This document shows positions 36,950 through 44,392 of a stretch of 64,000 nucleotides of DNA, piece by piece. Each line of letters opens with the position of its first letter. Within the stretch, counting starts at the first letter, position 1. The translations under genes were made by a program, and so were the position numbers. The notes below the pieces were generated by a model, which made no database searches, was not told the origin of the DNA, and saw only the letters and a program-made list of their open reading frames with translations. The DNA is from Candidatus Marispirochaeta associata. Its GTDB lineage: Bacteria > Spirochaetota > Spirochaetia > JC444 > Marispirochaetaceae. The stretch is taken from the NCBI GenBank assembly GCA_001749745.1, contig JWTM01000541.1, positions 186,466-250,465 on the forward strand, given 5' to 3'.

Positions 36950-38917
36950 ATGGAGGACCATACCCAACACCACCGCATGATGATCCGGGATTTCAGGCGA
37001 CGCTTCTACGTGACCCTGGTCCTGACGCTACCGGTTCTGGCGCTCTCCGAGCTTATCCAGGGCTGGCTCGGCATCAGATTCTCTTTTCCCGGATCCGCTT
37101 ATCTCGTCTTCGCTTTTGCGACGACGATCTTCTTCTACGGCGGCTGGCCCTTCTTAAAGGGCCTCAAGCAGGAGCTGACCGACAAGAATCCGGGGATGAT
37201 GACCCTGATAGCCTTGGCCATCAGCGTCGCCTACATCTACAGTGCGGCGGTCACCTTCGGCTTGGAGGGGACCCCCTTCTACTGGGAACTGGCGACTCTG
37301 ATCGCCGTAATGCTGGTCGGTCACTGGGTCGAGATGGCCTCGGTAATCAGCGCCTCCTCCGCCCTGGAGGAGCTGGCCCAGCTGATGCCGGCTGAGGCGC
37401 ATCGCAAATCCGGGGAATCGACCGAAGAGGTTCCCCTAGAGGAGATTGTCGCCGGCGACGTGCTGGTCATAAAGCCGGGCGAGAAGATCCCTTCCGACGG
37501 GCGGGGGGTCGCGGGAGAGAGCTACATCGACGAGTCGATGCTGACCGGTGAATCCAAGCCGGTTCGTAAAGGCGAGGGGGACAAGCTGATCGGCGGTTCG
37601 GTCAACGGCGACGGCTCCCTGGAGATCGAGGTCGAAGGCGCCGGAGAGGATTCCTACCTCTCGAAGGTGATCGAGATGGTGCGCGAGGCTCAGGCCGCGA
37701 AGTCGAAGACCCAGGCCCTTTCGGATAGGGCCGCCTTCTGGCTGACTATAATCGCCATCAGCGTCGGTATCATGACCCTCACCGCTTGGCTTGTCGCCGG
37801 CCGGGATCTGCAGTTCTCCATCGCCCGCATGGCGACGGTGATGGTGATCACCTGTCCCCACGCGCTGGGCTTGGCTATCCCGCTGGTGGTGGCGGTCTCC
37901 ACCTCGAAGTCGGCCCAGAACGGCCTTCTAATCCGCAACCGCACCGCCTTCGAAAACGCCCGCAAGCTGACTATGGTGGTCTTCGACAAGACCGGAACCC
38001 TCACCAAGGGTTCATTCGAGGTGAGCGAGATTGCCCCGCATCATAAGAAGTACGACGAGCGGGCTATACTCGAACTGGCCGCCGCCCTCGAATCCCGCTC
38101 CGAACATCCGATCGGGAAGGGGATCGTCGCCCGGGCGGAAGCGGAGGAGATCTCCCTCAAGCAGGTCGAGAACTTCGAGGCGATCAAGGGCAAGGGCGTG
38201 CGCGGCACGGTCGGCACGAAGGAGATCATGGTGGTCAGTCCCGGCTATCTCGAGTCCGAAGGCATCGAGATCCCGAAAGAGGCGGCCGCCGCCGGCGGGG
38301 TGACCCGGGTCTTCCTGCTCGTGAAGGGGGAGCTGGCCGGTTCCATCGCCCTCTCCGATACCATCCGCCCCGAATCCTATACCGCGGTGAAGAAGCTTAA
38401 GGAGCGGGGCATCAAGTGCTGGATGCTGACCGGCGACAACGAAGAGACCGCCGAAGCGGTGGCTAATGAGTTGGGGATGGACGGCTACTACGCTGAAGTT
38501 CTGCCGGACCAGAAGCAGGAGAAGATCAGAGAGCTTCAGGAGCAGGGCGAGTACCTGGCCATGACCGGGGACGGGGTCAACGACTCCCCGGCCCTGGCCA
38601 AGGCCCAGATCGGGATCGCCGTCGGCTCCGGGACCGACGTGGCCGCGGCGACCGCCGATATTATCCTGGTCAACTCCAACCCCCTCGACATCACGGCCCT
38701 GATTCTCTTCGGTCGCACCACCTACCGCAAGATGGTTCAGAACCTGATCTGGGCCACCGGCTACAATGTGGTCGCCATACCCCTGGCGGCGGGAGTGCTC
38801 TATCCGATCGGGATCGTTCTGGCCCCCGAGGTGGGGGCTATCCTGATGTCCCTTTCGACGGTGATCGTGGCGATCAACGCCCGCTTGCTGCGGGTTGATC
38901 GCGGAGAGGATACTTGA
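36950..38917 (+). CDS. copB: Copper/silver-exporting P1B-type ATPase, CopB subgroup
   Basis: 655 aa. The N-terminus carries a short histidine-rich stretch (MEDHTQHHR) instead of an HMA metal-binding domain. The transmembrane metal motif is CPH ('[13 protein letters not shown]'), which defines the CopB (P1B-3) subgroup rather than CPC. Other P-type motifs: '[16 protein letters not shown]', 'TGESKPV', phosphorylated aspartate in 'DKTGTLT', '[11 protein letters not shown]', '[10 protein letters not shown]' and '[15 protein letters not shown]'. It exports copper or silver from the cytoplasm. It starts 1 nt after DUF302 with only a weak site, so translation is coupled. Confidence 0.92.
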   Translation: MEDHTQHHRMMIRDFRRRFYVTLVLTLPVLALSELIQGWLGIRFSFPGSAYLVFAFATTIFFYGGWPFLKGLKQELTDKNPGMMTLIALAISVAYIYSAAVTFGLEGTPFYWELATLIAVMLVGHWVEMASVISASSALEELAQLMPAEAHRKSGESTEEVPLEEIVAGDVLVIKPGEKIPSDGRGVAGESYIDESMLTGESKPVRKGEGDKLIGGSVNGDGSLEIEVEGAGEDSYLSKVIEMVREAQAAKSKTQALSDRAAFWLTIIAISVGIMTLTAWLVAGRDLQFSIARMATVMVITCPHALGLAIPLVVAVSTSKSAQNGLLIRNRTAFENARKLTMVVFDKTGTLTKGSFEVSEIAPHHKKYDERAILELAAALESRSEHPIGKGIVARAEAEEISLKQVENFEAIKGKGVRGTVGTKEIMVVSPGYLESEGIEIPKEAAAAGGVTRVFLLVKGELAGSIALSDTIRPESYTAVKKLKERGIKCWMLTGDNEETAEAVANELGMDGYYAEVLPDQKQEKIRELQEQGEYLAMTGDGVNDSPALAKAQIGIAVGSGTDVAAATADIILVNSNPLDITALILFGRTTYRKMVQNLIWATGYNVVAIPLAAGVLYPIGIVLAPEVGAILMSLSTVIVAINARLLRVDRGEDT

Positions 38918-38942
38918 CGTTTCTCGTCACATTAGATAGTTT
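38914..38942 (+). promoter_or_regulatory. Promoter of the riboflavin operon
   Basis: TTGACG (38914-38919), a 17-nt spacer and TAGTTT (38937-38942). The -35 box overlaps the copB stop codon and transcription would begin just before the FMN aptamer. Confidence 0.6.
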
Positions 38943-38947
38943 GTCCT

Positions 38948-39097
38948 CGGTTTTCGGGGCAGGGTGCGCCGCATATCCCGCAGAGCGGGATGAAGGCAAT
39001 TCCCGACCGGCGGTTATAGTCCGCGAGTTTCTGCCAGACAGAAGCTGAACCGGTGAAATTCCGGTACCGACGGTATAGTCCGGATGGGAGAAAACCG
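38948..39097 (+). ncRNA. FMN riboswitch (RFN element) aptamer
   Basis: All conserved RFN blocks are present: 'GGGGCAGGGTG', 'AATTCCCGACCGGCGGT', 'TGAACCGGTGAAATTCCGG', 'TACCGACGGTATAGTC' and 'GGATGGGAGAA'. Helix P1 is a perfect 8-bp pair of CGGTTTTC (38948-38955) with GAAAACCG (39090-39097). FMN binding should favour the downstream terminator and shut off the rib operon. The expression platform contains a long hairpin (39096-39130) and an intrinsic terminator. Confidence 0.97.
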
Positions 39098-39130
39098 ACG
39101 GGCTAGGTCTCTGCCTAGCCTCTCCCGTCG
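39096..39130 (+). promoter_or_regulatory. FMN riboswitch expression-platform hairpin
   Basis: CGACG (39096-39100) pairs with CGTCG (39126-39130) and GGCTAGG (39101-39107) with CCTAGCC (39114-39120), leaving a small bulge on the 3' side. Its first 2 nt overlap the 3' strand of aptamer helix P1, so the two structures compete. Confidence 0.6.
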
Positions 39131-39141
39131 ACGTATGAAGC

Positions 39142-39166
39142 CCCCGGTATAGTCCGGGGTTTTTTT
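39142..39166 (+). terminator. Terminator of the FMN riboswitch
   Basis: CCCCGG-TATAGT-CCGGGG followed by seven T. The loop and flanks repeat 13 nt (CGGTATAGTCCGG) that also occur inside the aptamer at 39071-39083. Confidence 0.9.
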
Positions 39167-39218
39167 ATGTCCGACGGCTCTCCCCTTTTATGAGATCGCC
39201 CCGTGCCAGGAGGATCTC

Positions 39219-40352
39219 ATGCAAATTGCAATTCAAGTCTCCTATCTGGATCGCTGCCTGGAGCTGGCCGAGCTCGGACGCGGGCGAACCTCGCCCAACC
39301 CGATGGTCGGCGCGGTAGTGGTCCGCGACGGCGAGGTGGTCGCCGAGGGCTACCATTCCGCCTACGGGGAGCGTCACGCCGAATACGCCGCCCTCGCGGT
39401 CGCGGGATACCGGGCCCGGGGAAGTACCCTCTACTGTAACCTCGAACCCTGCTGCTTCCGATCGCCCGGGAAACATCAGCCCCCCTGCACCGATGCGATT
39501 ATCGCCGCCGGGGTGGAGAAGGTGGTGATCGGTCAGCGGGATCCCAACCCCAAGGTGGACGGAGGCGGCATTCGGCTGCTGCGGGCGGCTGGGATCGAGG
39601 TGGAACTCCTCGACGACGAGACCCATTGGCGCTTCAACAACCGCTTCAACACCCTTCAGGTGCTCAAACGTCCCTTCGTGCAGCTGAAGGCGGCCTTTAG
39701 TCTCGACGGCCGGATAGCGGCCGCCGGCGGCGACTCCCGCTGGATCAGCGATGAAGCGGCCCGGTATCGGGCGCACTGCTTTCGGGGCGAGGCGGATGCG
39801 GTCGCCGTGGGTATCGGAACCCTTCTCGCCGACGATCCCCTCCTTACCAATCGCTCCGGAATAGGCGGAAGCCCGAGGGCGGTAGTCTTCGACTCCCTCC
39901 TCAGGACACCCCTCGATTCCCAGCTCCTGCGCAAGCGGGCCGACGAATTGATTCTTCTCTGTTCCGAGGATGCCGATCCCGACCGACGACGGCGTCTGGA
40001 GGCCGAGGGAGCGACGCTGATCGGCCTGAAACTGCGCGACGGCAGGCTCGATCCTGGGGAATCCCTGCAGCGGCTCAAAGAGCAGGGCATCGTCTCGCTG
40101 ATGGTTGAGGGCGGTTCGGCCCTCTTGAGCTCCTTTCTCCAGAGCGGCGCCTGGGATCGGCTCGACGCTGTCCTGGCGCCGATCCTGCTGGGTCGGGGAG
40201 TCGATTTCCTGGGGGAGATCGGAGTCGGTTCCATGGATGAGGCCCTCGGTTTCGAGGAGGTGCGCTGGGAGCAACTTGGCCGACAGCAGCTCTTTCAAGG
40301 CTATCGGCGGGGGTGGCTCGAGGAGGTCCGCGGTGTTCACCGGATTGATTGA
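39219..40352 (+). CDS. ribD: Bifunctional diaminohydroxyphosphoribosylaminopyrimidine deaminase / 5-amino-6-(5-phosphoribosylamino)uracil reductase
   Basis: 377 aa. The N-terminal deaminase domain has zinc ligands in 'GERHAEYAAL' (H-A-E) and 'NLEPCCFRSPGKHQPPC'. The C-terminal reductase domain has 'FVQLKAAFSLDGRIAA', 'SRWISDEAARYRAH' and 'VEGGSALLSSFL'. It catalyses steps two and three of riboflavin synthesis. AGGAGG site before the ATG. First gene after the FMN riboswitch; its end overlaps ribE by 20 nt. Confidence 0.96.
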   Translation: MQIAIQVSYLDRCLELAELGRGRTSPNPMVGAVVVRDGEVVAEGYHSAYGERHAEYAALAVAGYRARGSTLYCNLEPCCFRSPGKHQPPCTDAIIAAGVEKVVIGQRDPNPKVDGGGIRLLRAAGIEVELLDDETHWRFNNRFNTLQVLKRPFVQLKAAFSLDGRIAAAGGDSRWISDEAARYRAHCFRGEADAVAVGIGTLLADDPLLTNRSGIGGSPRAVVFDSLLRTPLDSQLLRKRADELILLCSEDADPDRRRRLEAEGATLIGLKLRDGRLDPGESLQRLKEQGIVSLMVEGGSALLSSFLQSGAWDRLDAVLAPILLGRGVDFLGEIGVGSMDEALGFEEVRWEQLGRQQLFQGYRRGWLEEVRGVHRID

Positions 40353-40974
40353 GGAGATCGGAACTATCAAGAGCGTCCGGGGGGGCGGCGCCTATCGGCG
40401 CATCGAGATCGAGGCTCCTGGCCTAGCGCAGGCGACGACCGTCGGCGCCTCCGTGGCTGTGGACGGCGTCTGCCAGACGGTAACCGGCTTCGGATCGGGC
40501 AGCTTCCTGATCGATAGCCTGGCGGAAACCCTCGCCAAGACCACCTTCGGGGATTACCGTCCCGGCCGGCGGGTAAACCTGGAACAGGCTATGCGTCTCG
40601 GGGACCGCCTGGACGGGCATCTGGTTCAGGGGCACGTCAACGCTAGCGCCCGGATCAGTAGTATCGAACGGCGGGCGGAGAACATATTTCTCAGCCTTGA
40701 ACTGTCCCCTGCGGTCCTGCGCTACTGCGTGGCGGAGGGGTCGATCGCCGTGGACGGAATCAGTCTTACCGTCGCCGCCGTCGAAAACGGAGGGGTACGA
40801 CTTAACATTATCCCCGAAACCTGGAAGGCGACGGTCCTGGCCGACCGGCGCGTCGGCGAGCGGGTCAATATCGAGTCCGATATCATCGGCCGCTATCTGG
40901 AGCGCCTGGTGGTCGGCGCGCCGTTGCGAAGCGCGTTGGATAGGAGCGTTCTGGAACGCTATGGATTTGCATAA
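40333..40974 (+). CDS. ribE: Riboflavin synthase
   Basis: 213 aa from the GTG at 40333 (GAGGAGG upstream), which gives the conserved 'FTGLIEEIGTI' N-terminus; in-frame codons further upstream are inside ribD. Two lumazine-binding repeats are visible: 'VAVDGVCQTV' with 'GDRLDGHLVQGHVN', and 'IAVDGISLTV' with 'GERVNIESDIIGRYLERL'. The enzyme joins two dimethylribityllumazine molecules to riboflavin. The 20-nt overlap with ribD indicates coupling. Confidence 0.96.
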   Translation: MFTGLIEEIGTIKSVRGGGAYRRIEIEAPGLAQATTVGASVAVDGVCQTVTGFGSGSFLIDSLAETLAKTTFGDYRPGRRVNLEQAMRLGDRLDGHLVQGHVNASARISSIERRAENIFLSLELSPAVLRYCVAEGSIAVDGISLTVAAVENGGVRLNIIPETWKATVLADRRVGERVNIESDIIGRYLERLVVGAPLRSALDRSVLERYGFA

Positions 40975-40993
40975 ACAAACAGAGGAGCAGGCA

Positions 40994-42247
40994 ATGAACA
41001 CGAAAGCTATACAAGCCAAGATCGACCGGGTCGCCGGGGCGATCGAAGAGATCCGGGCGGGACGAATGATTCTGGTCCGGGACGACGAAGGCCGGGAGAA
41101 CGAGGCCGATCTGATCTGCGCCGCCGAGCTGGCGGACCAGGAGAACGTGGGCTTCATGGCCGTCCGGGGGCGGGGACTGATTTGTCAGGCTTTGGAGAAG
41201 GAGGCCGCCCGGCGGCTCGATCTCTATCCCCAGGCCCACGTCAACGCCGATGCGATGGGGACCGCCTTTACGGTCAGTGTCGACGCCGCCGAAGGGGTCA
41301 CTACCGGAATATCCGCCGCCGACCGGGCCCATACCGCCCGGCTGCTGGCCTCTCCCGACTCCCGGCCTGAGGACTTCCGACGCCCGGGACATCTCTTTCC
41401 GTTGGTCGCCAAGCCCGGCGGAGTCTATGCCCGCCGCGGACACACCGAGGCGGCGGTCGACATGGCTCGCCTGGCGGGACTCAGGCCCAGCGCCCTGATC
41501 TGCGAGGTGATGCTGGACGACGGCAGGATGGCCGCGGGTGAAGCCCTGGAGAACTTGGCCCGGGAGTGGAAGATGCCGTTGATCACCATCGAGGAGCTGA
41601 TTCTCTACCGCGAAGCCTCGGGAGATATCCGTATGGAGGAGACTCCGGCGGTAACCCTTCCGACCCGCTACGGGGAGTTTCGAAGCCGGGCCTTCCGGAG
41701 CGAAGATCCTCAAAGCCGGGAGTTGATCCTCCTGGAACATCCGGGACGCAAACCGGGAGCAGCCCCCTTGGTGAGGTTTCATTCGGAGTGCCTTACCGGC
41801 GAGGCTCTCCATAGCCTGCGCTGCGACTGCGGTCCCCAGCTGGAGGCGGCCCTGGAGGCGATCGCCCGTGAGGGGGGCGCCCTGGTCTATCTGAAGCAGG
41901 AGGGGCGCGGCATCGGACTCTTCGAGAAGATGAAGGCCTACGCCCTGCAGGATGAGGGCGAGGATACCGTGGAGGCAAACCTGAGTCTGGGACACGAGCC
42001 TGATCTGCGACGCTATGGGGCGGCCGCGGCGGTGCTGAAGCGGAATGAGTATACCCGGGTGAGGATGATGACCAATAATCCGCAGAAAATGCAGGCCCTA
42101 AAGCTGGCGGGAATCGAGATCAACGAACGGGTCGAACTTTATCGGGGGGAGAGCTCCCATAATCGGAATTATCTGAAAACGAAAATCAGCCGCATGGGAC
42201 ATATCGCCCCGGCTACACAAAACGAGAGGAGTGAGAAAAGCGCATGA
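40994..42247 (+). CDS. ribBA: Bifunctional 3,4-dihydroxy-2-butanone-4-phosphate synthase / GTP cyclohydrolase II
   Basis: 417 aa from the ATG at 40994 (GAGGAG upstream). The N-terminal RibB domain has '[13 protein letters not shown]' (acidic metal loop), '[14 protein letters not shown]', '[11 protein letters not shown]' and '[16 protein letters not shown]'. The C-terminal RibA domain has the zinc site '[14 protein letters not shown]' and '[14 protein letters not shown]'. It supplies both riboflavin precursors from ribulose-5-phosphate and GTP. The stop overlaps ribH (ATGA). Confidence 0.96.
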   Translation: MNTKAIQAKIDRVAGAIEEIRAGRMILVRDDEGRENEADLICAAELADQENVGFMAVRGRGLICQALEKEAARRLDLYPQAHVNADAMGTAFTVSVDAAEGVTTGISAADRAHTARLLASPDSRPEDFRRPGHLFPLVAKPGGVYARRGHTEAAVDMARLAGLRPSALICEVMLDDGRMAAGEALENLAREWKMPLITIEELILYREASGDIRMEETPAVTLPTRYGEFRSRAFRSEDPQSRELILLEHPGRKPGAAPLVRFHSECLTGEALHSLRCDCGPQLEAALEAIAREGGALVYLKQEGRGIGLFEKMKAYALQDEGEDTVEANLSLGHEPDLRRYGAAAAVLKRNEYTRVRMMTNNPQKMQALKLAGIEINERVELYRGESSHNRNYLKTKISRMGHIAPATQNERSEKSA

Positions 42248-42729
42248 GCAGTATGAAGAGATATCGAGAAATTGAGGGCAGGCTGAACAGTGCCGAGGGA
42301 TCGCAGATAGCGGTTGTGGTGAGTCGGTTCAACTCCTTTATTACCGAGCGCCTGCTGGAGGGAGCTCTCGATTGCCTGGAGCGGCACGGTGTCGAGGGGG
42401 AAGGGATTACTCTGGTACGGGTCCCGGGAGCCTGGGAGATCCCGCTGGCGGCGAAGCGCCTGGTCGAATGCGGCAAATACGACGGCGTGATCTGCCTCGG
42501 CGCGGTGATCCGCGGTTCGACCGCGCACTTCGAATACGTCTCGGCGGAGGTGAGCAAAGGCATCGCTACCGTGGCAATGGAGAGCGGAACCCCGGTGATC
42601 TTCGGCGTCTTGACCACCGATACGATTGAGCAGGCGGTAGAGCGGGCGGGCACGAAAGCCGGCAACAAAGGCTGGGATGCGGCTCAAACCGCGCTGGAAA
42701 TGGTCGATCTCAAGCGTCAAATCAATTAA
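42244..42729 (+). CDS. ribH: 6,7-dimethyl-8-ribityllumazine synthase
   Basis: 161 aa. Conserved blocks: '[18 protein letters not shown]' (substrate ring stacking Phe), '[14 protein letters not shown]', '[17 protein letters not shown]' with the catalytic histidine, and '[15 protein letters not shown]'. The protein should assemble into lumazine synthase pentamers or capsids. Last gene of the FMN-controlled operon, overlapping ribBA by 4 nt. Confidence 0.96.
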   Translation: MSSMKRYREIEGRLNSAEGSQIAVVVSRFNSFITERLLEGALDCLERHGVEGEGITLVRVPGAWEIPLAAKRLVECGKYDGVICLGAVIRGSTAHFEYVSAEVSKGIATVAMESGTPVIFGVLTTDTIEQAVERAGTKAGNKGWDAAQTALEMVDLKRQIN

Positions 42730-42745
42730 GACTCCGCGTCCCCCC

Positions 42746-42775
42746 TTGACCTTCGGCTCGAAAATCCTGTATAAA
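42746..42775 (+). promoter_or_regulatory. Promoter of uraA and its leader peptide
   Basis: TTGACC (42746-42751), an 18-nt spacer and TATAAA (42770-42775). Predicted start of transcription is about 42782-42783, only a few nt before the leader ORF start codon at 42787. Confidence 0.7.
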
Positions 42776-42786
42776 TCCTCCCAATT

Positions 42787-42852
42787 ATGGGTGTGATGCG
42801 AATCTTCTACACGAGATTTCCGGATATTTTGGGCGAGGGTTCCCGGGGGTAG
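42787..42852 (+). CDS. Leader peptide of uraA attenuator (21 codons)
   Basis: An open frame of 21 codons begins MGVMRIFYTR and ends LGEGSRG. Its ATG lies 11 nt after the -10 box and its TAG stop (42850-42852) overlaps the first two bases of the terminator's 5' arm. There is no Shine-Dalgarno, so it would be translated leaderless. A UAUUUUGGG stretch (42835-42843) in the middle of the last third could be a UTP-sensitive pause site. No run of one amino acid is seen, so an amino-acid-starvation mechanism is unlikely. Layout matches coupled attenuation as in enterobacterial pyrBI. Not experimentally known. Confidence 0.6.
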   Translation: MGVMRIFYTRFPDILGEGSRG

Positions 42853-42893
42853 CTTTCCTATCGTTGTTGAAACGATGGGAAAGCTTTTTTTTT
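42851..42893 (+). terminator. Attenuator (intrinsic terminator) in the uraA leader
   Basis: AGCTTTCCTATCGTT (42851-42865) pairs with AACGATGGGAAAGCT (42871-42885), 15 bp including one T-G pair, loop GTTGA, followed by nine T in total (42885-42893). It lies 84 nt before the uraA start. A ribosome stopped at the leader stop codon would cover the 5' arm. Confidence 0.92.
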
Positions 42894-42976
42894 GTCCGCG
42901 TCCTGAAACCGGTAACGGTAAGGCACGGTTCACTCATAATTGGGCCTGGGATTAAGCACGTATTACAGGAGTTTCT

Positions 42977-44290
42977 ATGTCCGCACCGCTCTATGATGTC
43001 GATCAACGTCCGCCTCTCTCGCGCTGGATCCCCTTGAGCTTCCAGCATGTCTTCGCCATGTTTTCCGCTACCGTTTTGGTACCGCTGTTGACCGGTCTCA
43101 ATCCGGCGGTGGCCCTCTTTACCTCCGGGATCGGAACCCTGATCTATATCGTCATTACCGGCGGTAAGGTTCCCACCTATCTGGGATCCTCCTTTGCCTA
43201 TATCGCGCCGTTGATTGCGGTCAGCGCCTCCTATGGGGTCGAGTACGCCCTGGGCGCCTCCTTCTGCGTGGGAATCTTTTACCTGCTGGTTTCGCTGATC
43301 ATTCGCCAGGCCGGAACAGCCTGGCTCGACCGAATGCTGCCCCCGGTGGTGATCGGCAGCGTCATCATGGTGATCGGCCTGAAGTTGGCGCCGGTGGCGA
43401 TGAACATGGCCATGTATCCCTTCGCCGATCCCAGCCTGGGATACACCGGCGCCTATGTGCTGATCGCCGCTGTCACCCTAGGCATAGCGATCGTCTCCGC
43501 CATCGTCCTCAAGGGCTTTTTCACGGTCATTCCGATCTTAATAGGTATCTTCGGGGGCTACCTCTTCACGCTGATCATGGGCAGCTTCCTGCCCGCCTTC
43601 GCGCTGATCGACTTCACCGCGGTGCGTGAAGCCTCCTGGTTCGGCGTGGCCAAGTTCGCCGTACCCAAGTTTAGCCTGGTGCCGATCGTCACCTTCCTGC
43701 TGGTATCCCTGGCGACCATCGCCGAGCATCTGGGAGACACCATGGTGGTCAGCAAGGTCGTGGGCCGGGACTTCTACAAGGATCCGGGCATTCACCGCAC
43801 CCTGGCCGGCGACGGAGCCGCCACCGCCGTGGCCGCCCTCTTCGGCGGACCGCCGAACACCACCTACGGAGAAAACATCGGCGCCATGGCCATCAGTCGG
43901 GTCTACTCGGTCTGGGTTATCGGCGGCGCGGCGGTAATCGCCCTGCTCCTCTCCTTCATCCAGAAGGTGGGCGCGCTGATTCAGACCATCCCCACTCCGG
44001 TAATGGGCGGTATCAGTATGATGCTCTTCGGAATCATCGCCTCCGCCGGTATTCGCACCGTCGTCGAGAGCGGGGTCGACTATACCTGTAAGCGCAACCT
44101 TACCATCACCTCGGTCATCCTGGTAATCGGTATCGGCGGCGGGAAGATCTTCTTCCCCGTTACCGAGGGGCTCAACTTCGAGCTGGCCGACGTTGCTCTG
44201 GCGACCTTCGTCGGTATCGTGCTCAACCTGATTCTGCCCAAGTCGATGAACATGGCCGAAGAAGAGGCCGAAACGGTCGGCAGCAGGTAA
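42977..44290 (+). CDS. uraA: Uracil permease (nucleobase:cation symporter 2 family)
   Basis: 437 aa, about 14 membrane segments. Family marks: 'FQHVFAMFSATVLVPLLTG' at the N-terminus, 'GSSFAYIAPLI', 'PPVVIGSVIMVIGLKLAP', 'IAEHLGDTMVVSKV' with the proton/ligand glutamate, and 'GGPPNTTYGENIGAM' carrying the uracil-binding glutamate. 'TYGENIG' favours uracil over xanthine specificity. AGGAG before the ATG. Expression is probably controlled by the attenuator upstream; no pyr biosynthesis gene is adjacent. Confidence 0.94.
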   Translation: MSAPLYDVDQRPPLSRWIPLSFQHVFAMFSATVLVPLLTGLNPAVALFTSGIGTLIYIVITGGKVPTYLGSSFAYIAPLIAVSASYGVEYALGASFCVGIFYLLVSLIIRQAGTAWLDRMLPPVVIGSVIMVIGLKLAPVAMNMAMYPFADPSLGYTGAYVLIAAVTLGIAIVSAIVLKGFFTVIPILIGIFGGYLFTLIMGSFLPAFALIDFTAVREASWFGVAKFAVPKFSLVPIVTFLLVSLATIAEHLGDTMVVSKVVGRDFYKDPGIHRTLAGDGAATAVAALFGGPPNTTYGENIGAMAISRVYSVWVIGGAAVIALLLSFIQKVGALIQTIPTPVMGGISMMLFGIIASAGIRTVVESGVDYTCKRNLTITSVILVIGIGGGKIFFPVTEGLNFELADVALATFVGIVLNLILPKSMNMAEEEAETVGSR

Positions 44291-44315
44291 GCCGACTCCT
44301 TCACACGTTTTCGGC

Positions 44316-44336
44316 CCCGCCGGTCTCTCCGGCGGG
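44316..44336 (+). terminator. Hairpin after uraA
   Basis: CCCGCCGG (44316-44323) pairs with CCGGCGGG (44329-44336), loop TCTCT. It is not followed by a T-run and may assist the terminator 12 nt downstream. Confidence 0.4.
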
Positions 44337-44347
44337 TCCCCTCTACG

Positions 44348-44377
44348 CTCCCGGTGTTCGCTCGCCGGGAGTTTTTT
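44348..44377 (+). terminator. Terminator of uraA
   Basis: CTCCCGG (44348-44354) pairs with CCGGGAG (44365-44371), 10-nt loop, followed by six T. It ends 15 nt before the uvrC start and overlaps the uvrC promoter. Confidence 0.8.
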
Positions 44378-44385
44378 GGTATCTT
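44377..44385 (+). promoter_or_regulatory. Extended -10 promoter of uvrC (leaderless type)
   Basis: TGGTATCTT contains an extended TGn motif and a TATCTT -10 box (44380-44385). The -35 (TTCGCT, 44357-44362) is weak. The uvrC ATG follows after 7 nt and no Shine-Dalgarno is present. Confidence 0.5.
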
Positions 44386-44392
44386 TAGCTCC

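Noticed and set aside
42770-42850. Purine riboswitch upstream of uraA
   Set aside because: TATAAA, TATGG and TTCTAC superficially resemble its core, but the P1, P2 and P3 stems cannot be formed in the right order and TATAAA is better explained as the -10 box.
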